From NCBI RefSeq assembly GCF_900478295.1, contig NZ_LS483488.1, positions 1 to 64,000 on the forward strand: DNA of 64,000 nt, read 5' to 3'. The notes beneath the pieces were generated by a model. That model worked only from the letters and a program-made list of their open reading frames with translations. It was not told the DNA's origin and searched no databases. The first letter of the stretch is position 1; every line of letters starts with the position of its first letter. Source of the stretch: Helicobacter pylori NCTC 11637 = CCUG 17874 = ATCC 43504 = JCM 12093 (GTDB taxonomy: Bacteria; Campylobacterota; Campylobacteria; Campylobacterales; Helicobacteraceae). A program made the translations under genes and the position numbers. Shown here one piece after another: positions 1-8,913 of this stretch.

Positions 1-1368
1 ATGGATACCAATAACAATATTGAAAAAGAAATCTTGGCGCTAGTCAAACAAAAAGTTAGCCCCATAGAGTATGAAAATTACTTGAGCCAACTCAAATACA
101 ACCCTAACGCGAGCAAGAGCGACATTGCCTTTTTTTATGCCCCTAACATGCTCTTATGCAATTGGATTACGGCTAAACACGGCGCGTTGCTTAAAGAAAT
201 TTTAAGCCAGAATAAAGTCGGCATGCACTTAGCCCATAGCGTGGATGTGCGTATTGAAGTAGCGCCTAAAATCCAAATTAGCGCCCAATCTAATATCAAT
301 TACAAAGCCATAAAAACGAGCGTCAAAGACTCTTACACTTTTGAAAATTTTGTCGTAGGCTCATGCAACAACACCGTTTATGAAATCGCTAAAAAAGTCG
401 CCCAAAGCGATACCCCCCCTTATAACCCGGTGCTTTTTTATGGCGGCACAGGGTTAGGCAAAACGCACATTTTAAACGCTATCGGTAACCATGCCCTAGA
501 AAAACATAAAAAAGTCGTGTTAGTCACTTCAGAAGATTTTTTGACAGACTTTTTAAAGCATTTAGACAACAAAACCATGGATTCTTTTAAAGCAAAATAC
601 CGCCATTGCGACTTTTTCTTGTTAGATGACGCTCAATTTTTGCAAGGAAAACCCAAGCTAGAAGAAGAATTTTTCCACACTTTCAACGAATTGCACGCCA
701 ACAGCAAACAAATCGTATTGATTTCAGACCGATCGCCTAAAAACATCGCCGGCTTAGAAGATCGCTTAAAATCGCGCTTTGAATGGGGGATAACCGCCAA
801 AGTCATGCCCCCTGATTTAGAAACCAAACTTTCCATTGTCAAACAAAAATGCCAGCTCAATCAAATCACTTTGCCTGAAGAGGTGATGGAATACATCGCC
901 CAACACATCAGCGACAATATCCGCCAAATGGAAGGCGCGATCATTAAAATCAGCGTGAACGCAAACTTAATGAACGCTCCCATTGATTTGAACCTCGCTA
1001 AAACCGTTTTAGAAGATTTGCAAAAAGATCATGCCGAAGGCTCAAGCTTAGAAAATATCTTGCTCGCTGTCGCGCAAAGCTTAAATCTCAAATCCAGTGA
1101 GATCAAAGTCTCTTCACGCCAAAAAAATGTCGCTCTAGCGAGAAAATTAGTCGTGTATTTCGCCAGGCTTTATACCCCTAACCCCACGCTCTCGCTCGCT
1201 CAATTTTTGGATTTAAAGGATCATTCAAGCATTTCTAAAATGTATTCTAGCGTTAAAAAAATGCTTGAAGAAGAAAAAAGCCCTTTTATTTTAAGCCTTA
1301 GAGAAGAAATCAAAAACCGCCTGAACGAATTGAACGACAAAAAAACCGCTTTCAATTCAAGTGAATGA
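1..1368 (+). CDS. dnaA: Chromosomal replication initiator DnaA
   Basis: Binds DnaA boxes at the origin, forms an ATP-dependent filament and opens the duplex. The 455-residue product has a short N-terminal interaction domain, an AAA+ core with Walker A GGTGLGKT at residues 148-155 and Walker B LLDD near 207-210, and a C-terminal helix-turn-helix domain ending in the DnaA signature region (LKDHSSISK, near residue 405). Length is normal for Helicobacter. The ATG is the first base of the window, so its ribosome site and promoter cannot be seen. The stop codon overlaps a DnaA box in the downstream origin region. Identification is secure. Confidence 0.98.
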   Translation: MDTNNNIEKEILALVKQKVSPIEYENYLSQLKYNPNASKSDIAFFYAPNMLLCNWITAKHGALLKEILSQNKVGMHLAHSVDVRIEVAPKIQISAQSNINYKAIKTSVKDSYTFENFVVGSCNNTVYEIAKKVAQSDTPPYNPVLFYGGTGLGKTHILNAIGNHALEKHKKVVLVTSEDFLTDFLKHLDNKTMDSFKAKYRHCDFFLLDDAQFLQGKPKLEEEFFHTFNELHANSKQIVLISDRSPKNIAGLEDRLKSRFEWGITAKVMPPDLETKLSIVKQKCQLNQITLPEEVMEYIAQHISDNIRQMEGAIIKISVNANLMNAPIDLNLAKTVLEDLQKDHAEGSSLENILLAVAQSLNLKSSEIKVSSRQKNVALARKLVVYFARLYTPNPTLSLAQFLDLKDHSSISKMYSSVKKMLEEEKSPFILSLREEIKNRLNELNDKKTAFNSSE

Positions 1369-1560
1369 AAAAAGGCTTATCAAAAAGCGTTTCATTCACT
1401 TTTTTTAAAATCCCACAACCCCCCTAAAAACACGCACCTCTAAAGCTTTTTATTGTTTCATTCCATTCATTCACGCCCCTACTACTGTTACTAATTATTA
1501 TTAATTAAAGTGTTACCTATCTATAACTTATTGATAACTTTTACTAAACCTTTTTTTAAG
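1361..1560. other. Downstream half of the replication origin (oriC2-like)
   Basis: Three exact copies of the H. pylori-type DnaA box TCATTCAC lie here: 1361-1368 on the minus strand (overlapping the dnaA stop), and 1392-1399 and 1467-1474 on the plus strand. They are followed at about 1490-1556 by a very AT-rich stretch with runs such as TAATTATTATTAATTAA, suited to duplex unwinding. H. pylori is known to have a bipartite origin flanking dnaA, with the unwinding element on the downstream side. The boxes are seen directly; assignment as origin is from that knowledge. Confidence 0.82.
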
Positions 1561-1561
1561 A

Positions 1562-1567
1562 TATAAT
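1562..1567 (+). promoter_or_regulatory. -10 box of the comH promoter
   Basis: A perfect TATAAT lies 29 bases before the comH ATG, at the edge of the AT-rich origin region. H. pylori vegetative promoters typically have a good -10 and a weak -35, which fits. Firing here would run straight out of the unwinding region. Confidence 0.6.
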
Positions 1568-1596
1568 CCAAAAACCAAAAATAAAAAGGAATAAGC

Positions 1597-3036
1597 ATGA
1601 AAAAATCCCTTTGTCTGTATTTCTTTCTGACTTTCTCTAACCCTCTTCAAGCCCTTGTAATCGAGCTTTTAGAAGAGATCAAAACTTCACCGCATAAAGG
1701 CACTTTTAAGGCTAAAGTCCTTGATTCTAAAGAACCAAGACAAGTTTTAGGCGTTTATAATATCTCCCCACACAAAAAACTCACGCTCACAATCACTCAC
1801 ATATCCACTGCAATTGTCTATCAACCCCTTGATGAAAAATTTTCTTTAGAAACGACCTTAAACCCTAACCGCCCTACTATCCCTAGAAACACCCAAATTG
1901 TTTTTTCTTCAAAAGAATTGAAAGAACCGCACTCGCACCAAATGCCTTCTTTAAACGCACCCATGCAAAAACCACAAAACAAGCCCCATTCATCGCAACA
2001 ATCCCCTCAAAACTTTTCCTACCCAGAGCTCAAACTAGGCTCTAAAAACTCTAAAAACAGCCTTTTACAGCCTTTAGCAATTCCTAGCAAAATAAGCCCC
2101 ACCAACGAAACTCAAACGCCAACAAACGACACTAAACCCCCTTTAAAGCATTCTTCAGAAGATCAAGAAAACAACCTCTTTATAACGCCACCCACTGAAA
2201 AAACGCTCCCTAACAACACCTCTAACGCTGATATTAGTGAAAACAATGAAAATAATGAGAATAAGGATAATGTGGAAAAACAAGCCATTAGAGATCCTAA
2301 TGTTAAAGAATTTGCGTGCGGGAAGTGGGTCTATGACGATGAAAATTTACAAGCTTATCGCCCAAGCATTTTAAAACGCGTTGATGAAGACAAACAGACT
2401 GCGACAGACATTACCCCTTGCGATTACAGCCACGCTGAAAATAAAAGCGGTAAAATCACTACCCCCTATACTAAAATCTCTGTTCATAAAACAGAGCCTT
2501 TAGAAGAGCCGCAAACTTTTGAAGCTAAAAACAATTTTACGATTCTTCAAGCCAGAAGTTCTACAGAAAAATGCAAAAGGGCTAGAGCCAGAAAAGACGG
2601 CACGACTAGGCAATGCTATCTGATAGAAGAGCCTTTAAAACAAGCGTGGGAGAGTGAGTATGAAATCACCACGCAATTAGTGAAAGCCATTTATGAGCGC
2701 CCCAAACAAGACGATCAAGTAGAGCCGACTTTTTATGAAACCAGCGAATTGGCTTATTCTTCCACACGAAAAAGCGAAATAACGAGCAACGAATTGAATT
2801 TGAATGAAAAATTCATGGAATTTGTGGAAGTGTATGAGGGGCATTATTTAAACGATATAGTCAAAGAGAGTAGTGAATACAAAGAATGGGTTAAAAACCA
2901 TGTGCACTTTAAAGAAGGGGTGTGCATGGCCTTAGAAATAGAAGAGCAACCACGAGCTAAAAGCACGCCTTTGAGCATTGAAAACTCTCGTGTGGTGTGT
3001 GTCAAAAAGGGGAATTATTTATTCAACGAAGTTTAA
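1597..3036 (+). CDS. comH: Periplasmic DNA-binding competence protein ComH
   Basis: ComH is the H. pylori-specific periplasmic DNA receptor needed for natural transformation, acting with the ComB type IV-like system. The 479-residue product begins with a Sec signal peptide (about residues 1-19, ending PLQA). It has a proline/asparagine/serine-rich low-complexity middle (about 115-235) and then a cysteine-containing C-terminal part. Position directly downstream of dnaA and the origin matches the known comH locus. ATG 1597 follows AAAAAGGA. No enzyme motif is seen. The assignment rests on length, signal, composition and gene order. Confidence 0.88.
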   Translation: MKKSLCLYFFLTFSNPLQALVIELLEEIKTSPHKGTFKAKVLDSKEPRQVLGVYNISPHKKLTLTITHISTAIVYQPLDEKFSLETTLNPNRPTIPRNTQIVFSSKELKEPHSHQMPSLNAPMQKPQNKPHSSQQSPQNFSYPELKLGSKNSKNSLLQPLAIPSKISPTNETQTPTNDTKPPLKHSSEDQENNLFITPPTEKTLPNNTSNADISENNENNENKDNVEKQAIRDPNVKEFACGKWVYDDENLQAYRPSILKRVDEDKQTATDITPCDYSHAENKSGKITTPYTKISVHKTEPLEEPQTFEAKNNFTILQARSSTEKCKRARARKDGTTRQCYLIEEPLKQAWESEYEITTQLVKAIYERPKQDDQVEPTFYETSELAYSSTRKSEITSNELNLNEKFMEFVEVYEGHYLNDIVKESSEYKEWVKNHVHFKEGVCMALEIEEQPRAKSTPLSIENSRVVCVKKGNYLFNEV

Positions 3037-3038
3037 GA

Positions 3039-3114
3039 TGGTGGCTTGAGGCGGAATCGAACCACCGACACGAAGATTTTCAGTCTTCTGCTCTACCGAC
3101 TGAGCTATCAAGCC
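3039..3114 (-). tRNA. tRNA-Phe (GAA)
   Basis: On the minus strand the sequence starts GGCTTGATAGCTC, has the anticodon loop CTGAAAA with anticodon GAA, a T loop GGTTCGATTCC, and ends in the acceptor partner TCAAGCC plus discriminator A and an encoded CCA. Acceptor, D, anticodon and T stems all pair. 76 bases including CCA. Confidence 0.96.
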
Positions 3115-3183
3115 AAGCAAAAGACAATTATTACATAAAAAAGGTAAAATAAAGCTTAATTTTTAAAAGAATGACTAAAAAGA

Positions 3184-3189
3184 TATAAT
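3184..3189 (+). promoter_or_regulatory. -10 box before the exonuclease III gene
   Basis: TATAAT in the context AAAGATATAATTTATTC, 26 bases before the ATG at 3216. It would give a short leader carrying the AAGGA ribosome site at about 3205. Confidence 0.55.
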
Positions 3190-3215
3190 TTATTCAAAAG
3201 GGAACAAGGATTACA

Positions 3216-3968
3216 ATGAAATTGATTTCATGGAATGTGAACGGGTTAAGGGCTTGCATGACTAAGGGCTTTATGGATTTTTTCAATAGCGTTGATGCGG
3301 ATGTTTTTTGCATTCAAGAATCTAAAATGCAACAAGAACAAAACACCTTTGAATTTAAAGGGTATTTTGATTTTTGGAATTGCGCGATTAAAAAAGGCTA
3401 TTCTGGGGTGGTAACTTTCACTAAAAAAGAGCCTTTAAGCGTGAACTATGGGATTAATATTGAAGAGCATGACAAAGAGGGGCGCGTAATAACTTGCGAA
3501 TTTGAGTCGTTTTATTTAGTGAATGTTTATACCCCTAATTCCCAACAAGCCCTATCCAGGCTTAGTTATCGCATGAGTTGGGAAGTGGAATTCAGAAAAT
3601 TTTTAAAAGCTTTAGAATTGAAAAAACCGGTCATTGTGTGCGGGGATTTGAATGTGGCCCACAATGAAATTGATTTAGAAAACCCTAAAACCAACCGAAA
3701 AAACGCGGGCTTTAGCGATGAAGAGAGAGGGAAATTCAGTGAGCTTTTGAACGCCGGTTTTATTGACACTTTCCGTTATTTTTACCCTAACAAAGAAAAG
3801 GCTTACACCTGGTGGAGTTATATGCAACAAGCAAGGGATAAAAACATTGGTTGGCGCATTGATTATTTTTTATGCTCTAACCCTTTAAAAACGCGCTTAA
3901 AAGACGCTTTAATCTATAAAGATATTTTAGGGAGCGATCATTGCCCGGTGGGGTTGGAATTAGTTTAA
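3216..3968 (+). CDS. xthA: Exodeoxyribonuclease III / AP endonuclease (XthA family)
   Basis: Base-excision repair enzyme that cuts DNA 5' to abasic sites and degrades 3' ends, Mg-dependent. The 250-residue protein shows the family motifs in order: SWNVNGLRA at the N terminus, IQESK with the metal-binding Glu, [27 protein letters not shown] and the C-terminal [11 protein letters not shown] with catalytic Asp-His. Length is usual for the family. ATG 3216 has AAGGA upstream. The 3' end overlaps the convergent outer-membrane gene by 4 bases. Confidence 0.96.
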   Translation: MKLISWNVNGLRACMTKGFMDFFNSVDADVFCIQESKMQQEQNTFEFKGYFDFWNCAIKKGYSGVVTFTKKEPLSVNYGINIEEHDKEGRVITCEFESFYLVNVYTPNSQQALSRLSYRMSWEVEFRKFLKALELKKPVIVCGDLNVAHNEIDLENPKTNRKNAGFSDEERGKFSELLNAGFIDTFRYFYPNKEKAYTWWSYMQQARDKNIGWRIDYFLCSNPLKTRLKDALIYKDILGSDHCPVGLELV

Positions 3969-4600
3969 AGGTAGAAAGTGTGCGAAATAAAGACAGAAAA
4001 AAGCCTTACAAAGGCTGAGTCGTATTCAAAAGCAAAAGGCCATTTGATCCCCACTTCAATACTAGCGTCATGGTGGAATAGCACGGTTTGGAATTTAAAC
4101 CCCACTAAACCCAACATCCTAAAATTGGAAGTTTTGAGCGAAAACCCTTGAATGCTGCGCCAATCGTCAATAATGAAATTCGCGCTGTGTTTGGAAATCG
4201 TCCATGTGTTTTCAGCAACTTGCATGCCATAAAAAAGAGAAAATACATACAAAGGGTTTTTATTGTATTCTACGATCAAATCCCCCCCAAAGCCATAAGT
4301 GAACATGTTCGCTTGAGCGCCCGTTCTTTTATTGAGGATGACATTCCCGTAATCCATAAAAAAGTAATAGCGCGAATAAAACCAATAATTAGTGGGGTTA
4401 ATCTCCCAGCCTAAAGAAAAGCTCGCCCCTTCAATCGTGCGTTTGAGATCGTTGTATTTTTTCATGATCATTTTCCCTACCTGGTATTGAGAAGCCACAT
4501 AAAAACGGCTTTTAGCTTGCATAAGGGTAGGGCTTAAAAAACAAACGCTTAAAAATAAGGGGGTTACTTTTTTAAATAAATCCTTTGAAAAAAATTTCAC
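3965..4600 (-). CDS. Helicobacter outer-membrane beta-barrel protein (Hor/Hop-related)
   Basis: 211 residues with a signal peptide (about 1-29, ending LMQA), then alternating aromatic/hydrophobic strands rich in Tyr and Phe. The C terminus [10 protein letters not shown] has the aromatic ending expected for BAM-dependent insertion. The motif [14 protein letters not shown] resembles the TYGFGxDxLFN region of the larger outer-membrane protein at 33.5 kb in this window, so both belong to the HP_OMP superfamily. It is short for a Hor protein. Specific role unknown. It starts 3 bases after the lipoprotein gene and is probably co-transcribed with it. Confidence 0.8.
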   Translation of the reverse strand: MKFFSKDLFKKVTPLFLSVCFLSPTLMQAKSRFYVASQYQVGKMIMKKYNDLKRTIEGASFSLGWEINPTNYWFYSRYYFFMDYGNVILNKRTGAQANMFTYGFGGDLIVEYNKNPLYVFSLFYGMQVAENTWTISKHSANFIIDDWRSIQGFSLKTSNFRMLGLVGFKFQTVLFHHDASIEVGIKWPFAFEYDSAFVRLFSVFISHTFYL

Positions 4601-4603
4601 ACT

Positions 4604-4951
4604 TTAATACTTCCTGTTGAGTGGGGAGCTGAGATTGTCTTGGTGGTTAGTGGCTCGTTGCAAAACGTTGTTCGTTCTTTTTTGCGAAGGATCAACATTT
4701 TCTTCATTATTGATTTCATCAATTTTATTTTCGTTATTAATCAAATCGTTCACTTCTTTGGTGGCTTTTTCATCTTCTTCTTCATGTTCAATTTTTTTTA
4801 TATCCTTATTCGCTTGATTGATTGGATTGTTTTGAGTGGTTTTAGTGTTGTTTTGGTGCGATTGGGACGATTTTTTAGGCTCGTCTTTGCACGCGCTAAA
4901 CAGGCTTAAAACAAAAGAGATAGCGATAAAATGAGTGATTTTAGATTTCAT
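4604..4951 (-). CDS. Small Glu/Asn/Lys-rich lipoprotein, unknown function
   Basis: About 115 residues with a lipoprotein signal: hydrophobic ISFVLSLFSAC with a lipobox LFSAC placing Cys at about position 21. The mature part is charged, low-complexity sequence (KDEPKKSSQ, many Asn, Glu and Lys) without a recognisable domain, probably disordered and anchored in a membrane. An in-frame TTG at 4954 is an alternative start with slightly better spacing to an upstream AAGGA; I prefer the ATG at 4951. It forms a pair with the downstream outer-membrane gene. Confidence 0.75.
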   Translation of the reverse strand: MKSKITHFIAISFVLSLFSACKDEPKKSSQSHQNNTKTTQNNPINQANKDIKKIEHEEEDEKATKEVNDLINNENKIDEINNEENVDPSQKRTNNVLQRATNHQDNLSSPLNRKY

Positions 4952-5032
4952 CAATTAAATTTCCTTAAGTCAATGTATAATTTGACTATCTTATCATAAA
5001 AATGATTAAGGATTGGCTAGGGTAAGAACAAA

Positions 5033-6904
5033 TTGCAAGAAACAGATAACTTATTAAAAACATTGAACGTGAAATCGCTTTTAGAAGCCTTGCTTGTTTA
5101 TACGCCCAAAGGTTATAAAGATTTAAATTTATTAGAGCGTTTTGAAACGGGCTTGAGCGGCGTTTTAGAAGTGGGTATTTTAGAGAAAAGAAACTACGCC
5201 AAAGTTTTAAAGATTTTTGCCTATTCCAAACGATTTTACAAAAATTTAGAGCTTGTTTTTTTCAATTACAGCGCGTTCCATTACAACCAGTTCAAAACCG
5301 GCGAGAGTTTGTTCATTTATGGTAAATTAGAGCAAAGCTCTTTTAATCAAGCTTATATCATTAACACGCCTAAAATCCTTACTGAATTTGGAAAAATTTC
5401 TTTAATTTTTAAAAAAGTTAAAAATCATAAAAAAATACAAGAAAATTTACAAAAACTCATTTCATTAGAAAATTTAAAAAAGGAAGGCGTTAAAGAAAAT
5501 ATCGCACATTTATTGTTAGAAATCTTTTTCCCCACGCCGCATTTTGTCAAGGATTTTGAAACGAATAAAAATTTCCCTTCACAACATTTAAATGCATTAA
5601 AATACATTGAAATGCTTTTTTATATGAAAAATTTAGAGCGCAAAAAATTGCAATTCAGTGCTAAAATCGCATGCCCCAATAACAGCGAACGCTTGAAAGC
5701 GTTTATCGCTTCTTTACCTTTTAAGCTCACGCGCGATCAACAAAACGCTATTAAAGAAATCCAAAGCGATCTCACTAGCCCCATAGCGTGCAAGCGTTTG
5801 ATTATAGGCGATGTGGGGTGTGGGAAAACGATGGTGATTTTAGCGAGCATGGTATTAGCCTACCCTAATAAAACCCTTTTAATGGCGCCCACTTCCATTC
5901 TCGCTAAACAGCTTTATAACGAAGCCTTAAAATTTTTACCCCCTTATTTTGAAGTGGAATTATTGCTTGGCGGGAGCCACAAGAAGCGATCCAATCATTT
6001 GTTTGAAAAAATCACGCATGTGGTTATCGGCACGCAAGCGTTGTTGTTTGATAAGCGCGATTTGAATGAATTCGCACTAGTGATCACTGATGAACAGCAC
6101 CGATTTGGCACCAAGCAACGCTACCAATTAGAAAAAATGGCGAGCAGTAAGGGTAATAAACCCCATTCTTTGCAATTTTCCGCTACCCCCATTCCTCGCA
6201 CGCTCGCCCTAGCCAAAAGCGCGTTTGTGAAAACGACCATGATTAGAGAAATCCCTTATCCTAAAGAGATTGAAACTTTAGTCTTGCATAAAAGAGATTT
6301 TAAAATAGTGATGAAAAAAATCAGCGAAGAAATCGCTAAAAACCATCAAGTCATTGTCGTTTATCCATTGGTGAATGAAAGCGAAAAAATCCCGTATTTA
6401 TCGCTCAGTGAGGGGGCGAGTTTCTGGCAAAAACGCTTTAAAAAGGTTTATACCACTTCAGGGCAAGATAAAAATAAAGAAGAAGTGATTGAAGAATTTA
6501 GAGAGTCCGGGAGCATTCTTTTAGCGACTACGCTCATTGAGGTGGGCATTTCTTTACCACGATTGAGCGTGATGGTGATTTTAGCGCCCGAAAGGTTAGG
6601 CTTAGCGACTTTACACCAGTTAAGGGGGCGCGTGTCTCGTAACGGCTTGAAAGGCTATTGTTTTTTATGCACGATTCAAGAAGAAAACGAACGATTAGAA
6701 AAGTTTGCTGATGAATTAGACGGCTTTAAAATCGCTGAATTGGATTTAGAATACAGAAAAAGCGGGGATTTACTTCAGGGCGGAGAGCAGAGCGGGAATA
6801 GTTTTGAATACATTGACTTAGCCAAAGATGAAAGCATTATCGCTGAAGTGAAACGGGATTTTTTAAAGGCTGCCAGCGTTTCACATGGAACATTTGAAAA
6901 TTAA
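5033..6904 (+). CDS. recG: ATP-dependent DNA helicase RecG
   Basis: Branch-migration helicase that remodels stalled forks and recombination intermediates; in H. pylori RecG affects recombination and transformation. The 623-residue protein has an N-terminal wedge region and then superfamily 2 motifs: GDVGCGKT (259-266), DEQH (353-356), FSATPIPRTLA and GRVSRNGLKGYC. It is shorter than E. coli RecG (about 690) but normal for Helicobacter. The start is TTG 5033; no in-frame ATG fits better. The final codons contain a parS-like sequence. Confidence 0.96.
   Translation: MQETDNLLKTLNVKSLLEALLVYTPKGYKDLNLLERFETGLSGVLEVGILEKRNYAKVLKIFAYSKRFYKNLELVFFNYSAFHYNQFKTGESLFIYGKLEQSSFNQAYIINTPKILTEFGKISLIFKKVKNHKKIQENLQKLISLENLKKEGVKENIAHLLLEIFFPTPHFVKDFETNKNFPSQHLNALKYIEMLFYMKNLERKKLQFSAKIACPNNSERLKAFIASLPFKLTRDQQNAIKEIQSDLTSPIACKRLIIGDVGCGKTMVILASMVLAYPNKTLLMAPTSILAKQLYNEALKFLPPYFEVELLLGGSHKKRSNHLFEKITHVVIGTQALLFDKRDLNEFALVITDEQHRFGTKQRYQLEKMASSKGNKPHSLQFSATPIPRTLALAKSAFVKTTMIREIPYPKEIETLVLHKRDFKIVMKKISEEIAKNHQVIVVYPLVNESEKIPYLSLSEGASFWQKRFKKVYTTSGQDKNKEEVIEEFRESGSILLATTLIEVGISLPRLSVMVILAPERLGLATLHQLRGRVSRNGLKGYCFLCTIQEENERLEKFADELDGFKIAELDLEYRKSGDLLQGGEQSGNSFEYIDLAKDESIIAEVKRDFLKAASVSHGTFEN
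6877..6892. repeat. parS-like 15-bp repeat, copy 1
   Basis: CGTTTCACATGGAACA inside the 3' end of recG. The 15-mer GTTTCACATGGAACA recurs exactly at 11836-11850. It is an imperfect palindrome and differs from the general bacterial parS consensus TGTTTCACGTGAAACA at three positions. Either a ParB-binding site near the origin or one arm of a direct repeat flanking the type III R-M operon. Confidence 0.55.
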
Positions 6905-6947
6905 GGCGGAATTGGGTAATTTAAATCATTTAAAATAAAGGATAGCA

Positions 6948-8327
6948 ATGCAAAATAAAGAAATTGATGAAGAAAAAAGCGTTAATGAAAAAAATGTAGA
7001 GGTATTCAATCGTTATTTCCCCGGTTGCTTGAGTATAGAAAATGACAACCAACTCACGCTAGACACAAAAAAATTAAAGGCGTTACTAGGGGATTTTAGC
7101 GAAATAAAAGAAGAGGGCTATGGGTTGGATTTTGTGGGTAAGAAAATCGCCTTAAATCAAGCTTTTAAGAAAAACAATAAGATCTTAAAGCCCTTAAACG
7201 AATCCACTAGCAAGCACATTCTCATCAAGGGCGATAATTTAGACGCTCTCAAAATCTTAAGACAAAGCTATAGTGAAAAAATCAAAATGATTTACATTGA
7301 TCCGCCTTACAACACGAAAAACGATAATTTTATCTATAGTGATGATTTCTCGCAATCCAATGAAGAGACTTTAAAAACATTGGATTATTCTAAAGAAAAG
7401 CTGGATTATATCAAGAATCTTTTTGGGTCAAAATGCCATAGCGGGTGGCTTAGTTTCATGTATCCTAGATTGTTGCTCGCTAAAGATTTGCTCAAACAAG
7501 ACGGCGTGATTTTCATCAGCATTGACGATAACGAGTGCGCCCAACTCAAACTTTTATGCGATGAGATTTTTGGGGAGGGGAATTTTGTGGCTGAAATGCC
7601 AAGATTAGTTAAAAGAGCAGGAAAATCTACTAATCAAATCGCTAAAAATCATGATTATGTTTTGTGTTATCAAAAGAATAGTATCAATTTTAAACAGATT
7701 GATATTGATGAAAACGATTACTCTTTTAAAGATGAATTTTACAATGAAAGAGGTGGGTATAAATTGAATCAAAATTTAGATTACAATTCACTTCAATATA
7801 ATAAAAAAATGGATTATGAAATTGTAATTGGTAATGAAAAGTTTTATGCTGGCGGATTGGAAACTTATACTGAAAGACAAAAAGGTAATTTTGGAACGAT
7901 TGATTGGGTTTGGCGTTGGAGCAAAGCGAAATTTGATTTTGGATTAGCTAATGGTTTTATAGAAGTTAAAAATAATAGAATTTATACAAAAACTTACACA
8001 AAGGCTAAAATATCTGATAGCAAGCCTTATAAAATAGAATATTTTAACCGCACTAAAAATATTTCAAGTATAGAATTTTTAGATAATAAATACTCTAATG
8101 ATATGTCAAATAAAAAATTGCAATCAATTTTTAATGTTAAGAATATTTTTGATTATTCTAAACCTGTTGAATTGATAAGTTTTCTCATAGATCAAACTAC
8201 CGAAAAAGGCGACATCATCTTAGACTTTTTCGCCGGAAGCGGGACAACCGCGCACGCCGTGTTAGAGAGTAATAAGAGCGATTATCAAAAATTAAGTGAG
8301 GGGGGGGGGGGTTATTTAATGGCTTGA
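6948..8327 (+). CDS. mod: Type III DNA adenine methyltransferase Mod, N-terminal part (phase OFF)
   Basis: Modification subunit of a type III R-M system: N6-adenine methylation, and it also supplies sequence recognition to the Res subunit. The order DPPY (118-121) before FFAGSGTTAHA (from 427) marks a beta-class methyltransferase. The stretch between, roughly 7590-8190, is unusually AT-rich and is where the target-recognition domain lies. The frame stops at 8327 after reading 11 Gs at 8301-8311, giving 459 residues ending GGGGYLMA. The rest of Mod lies in another frame (8324-8911). Nine or 12 Gs would restore a protein of about 653-654 residues. It matches the phase-variable H. pylori mod (modH-type) arrangement. 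Confidence 0.9.
   Translation: MQNKEIDEEKSVNEKNVEVFNRYFPGCLSIENDNQLTLDTKKLKALLGDFSEIKEEGYGLDFVGKKIALNQAFKKNNKILKPLNESTSKHILIKGDNLDALKILRQSYSEKIKMIYIDPPYNTKNDNFIYSDDFSQSNEETLKTLDYSKEKLDYIKNLFGSKCHSGWLSFMYPRLLLAKDLLKQDGVIFISIDDNECAQLKLLCDEIFGEGNFVAEMPRLVKRAGKSTNQIAKNHDYVLCYQKNSINFKQIDIDENDYSFKDEFYNERGGYKLNQNLDYNSLQYNKKMDYEIVIGNEKFYAGGLETYTERQKGNFGTIDWVWRWSKAKFDFGLANGFIEVKNNRIYTKTYTKAKISDSKPYKIEYFNRTKNISSIEFLDNKYSNDMSNKKLQSIFNVKNIFDYSKPVELISFLIDQTTEKGDIILDFFAGSGTTAHAVLESNKSDYQKLSEGGGGYLMA
8301..8311 (+). repeat. Homopolymeric 11-G phase-variation tract in mod
   Basis: Eleven consecutive Gs, preceded by AGTGA and followed by TTATTT. Slipped-strand mispairing here shifts the mod frame. With 11 Gs translation ends 16 bases beyond the tract; with 10 it also ends early; with 9 or 12 it continues into the C-terminal segment. 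Long G tracts of this kind are the standard phase-variation device of H. pylori. Confidence 0.93.
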
Positions 8328-8911
8328 ACGCCGCATTTAAAGAAAGGCGCTTCATTCTCGTCCAGTTAGATGAAAAAATTGATCCCAAGAAAAACAAAAG
8401 CGCGCATGATTTTTGTTTAAACACCCTAAAATCACCCTCGCCGAGCATTTTTGACATCACCGAAGAAAGGATTAAAAGAGCGGGGGCTAAAATCAAAGAA
8501 GCTTGCGCGCATTTAGATGTGGGGTTTAGAGCGTTTGAAATCATTGATGATGAAACGCATGCGAATGATAAAAATCTCAGTCAAGCCCATCAAAAGGATT
8601 TATTCGCTTATTCCAACCCAAAAAAATGGGAAACTCAAACGATTTTAATCAAGCTTTTAGGCTGCGAGGGTTTGGAACTTACTACCCCTATAATTTGCTT
8701 GATTGAAAACGCCTTGTATCTGGCTTTAAATACGGCTTTCATTGTGGGGGATATAGAAATGAGTGAGGTTTTAGAAAACTTGAAAGATAAAGGGGTGGAA
8801 AAAATCAGCATGTATATGCCAGCTATCAGTAACGACAGGCTGTGTTTGGAATTGGGCAGTAATTTGTTGGATTTGAAATTAGAGAGCGGCGATTTAAAGA
8901 TTAGGGGGTAG
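8324..8911 (+). CDS. mod: Type III methyltransferase Mod, C-terminal part (out of frame)
   Basis: 195 codons continuing Mod in the frame reached only when the G tract is 9 or 12 long. The sequence AAFKERRFILVQLDEKID is the usual post-motif-I segment of Mod proteins, and the rest (for example LTTPIICLIENALYLALNT) is family-typical C-terminal sequence. The nominal TTG at 8324 has no good ribosome site, so in this phase this part is probably not made. It is followed directly by res. Confidence 0.85.
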   Translation: MNAAFKERRFILVQLDEKIDPKKNKSAHDFCLNTLKSPSPSIFDITEERIKRAGAKIKEACAHLDVGFRAFEIIDDETHANDKNLSQAHQKDLFAYSNPKKWETQTILIKLLGCEGLELTTPIICLIENALYLALNTAFIVGDIEMSEVLENLKDKGVEKISMYMPAISNDRLCLELGSNLLDLKLESGDLKIRG

Positions 8912-8913
8912 AG

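Noticed and set aside
4617-4909. Overlapping plus-strand ORFs opposite the lipoprotein gene with hydrophobic, Phe-rich translations
   Set aside because: Complement of an AT-rich, Lys/Glu/Asn-coding gene naturally reads as Phe/Ile/Leu; no start signals.
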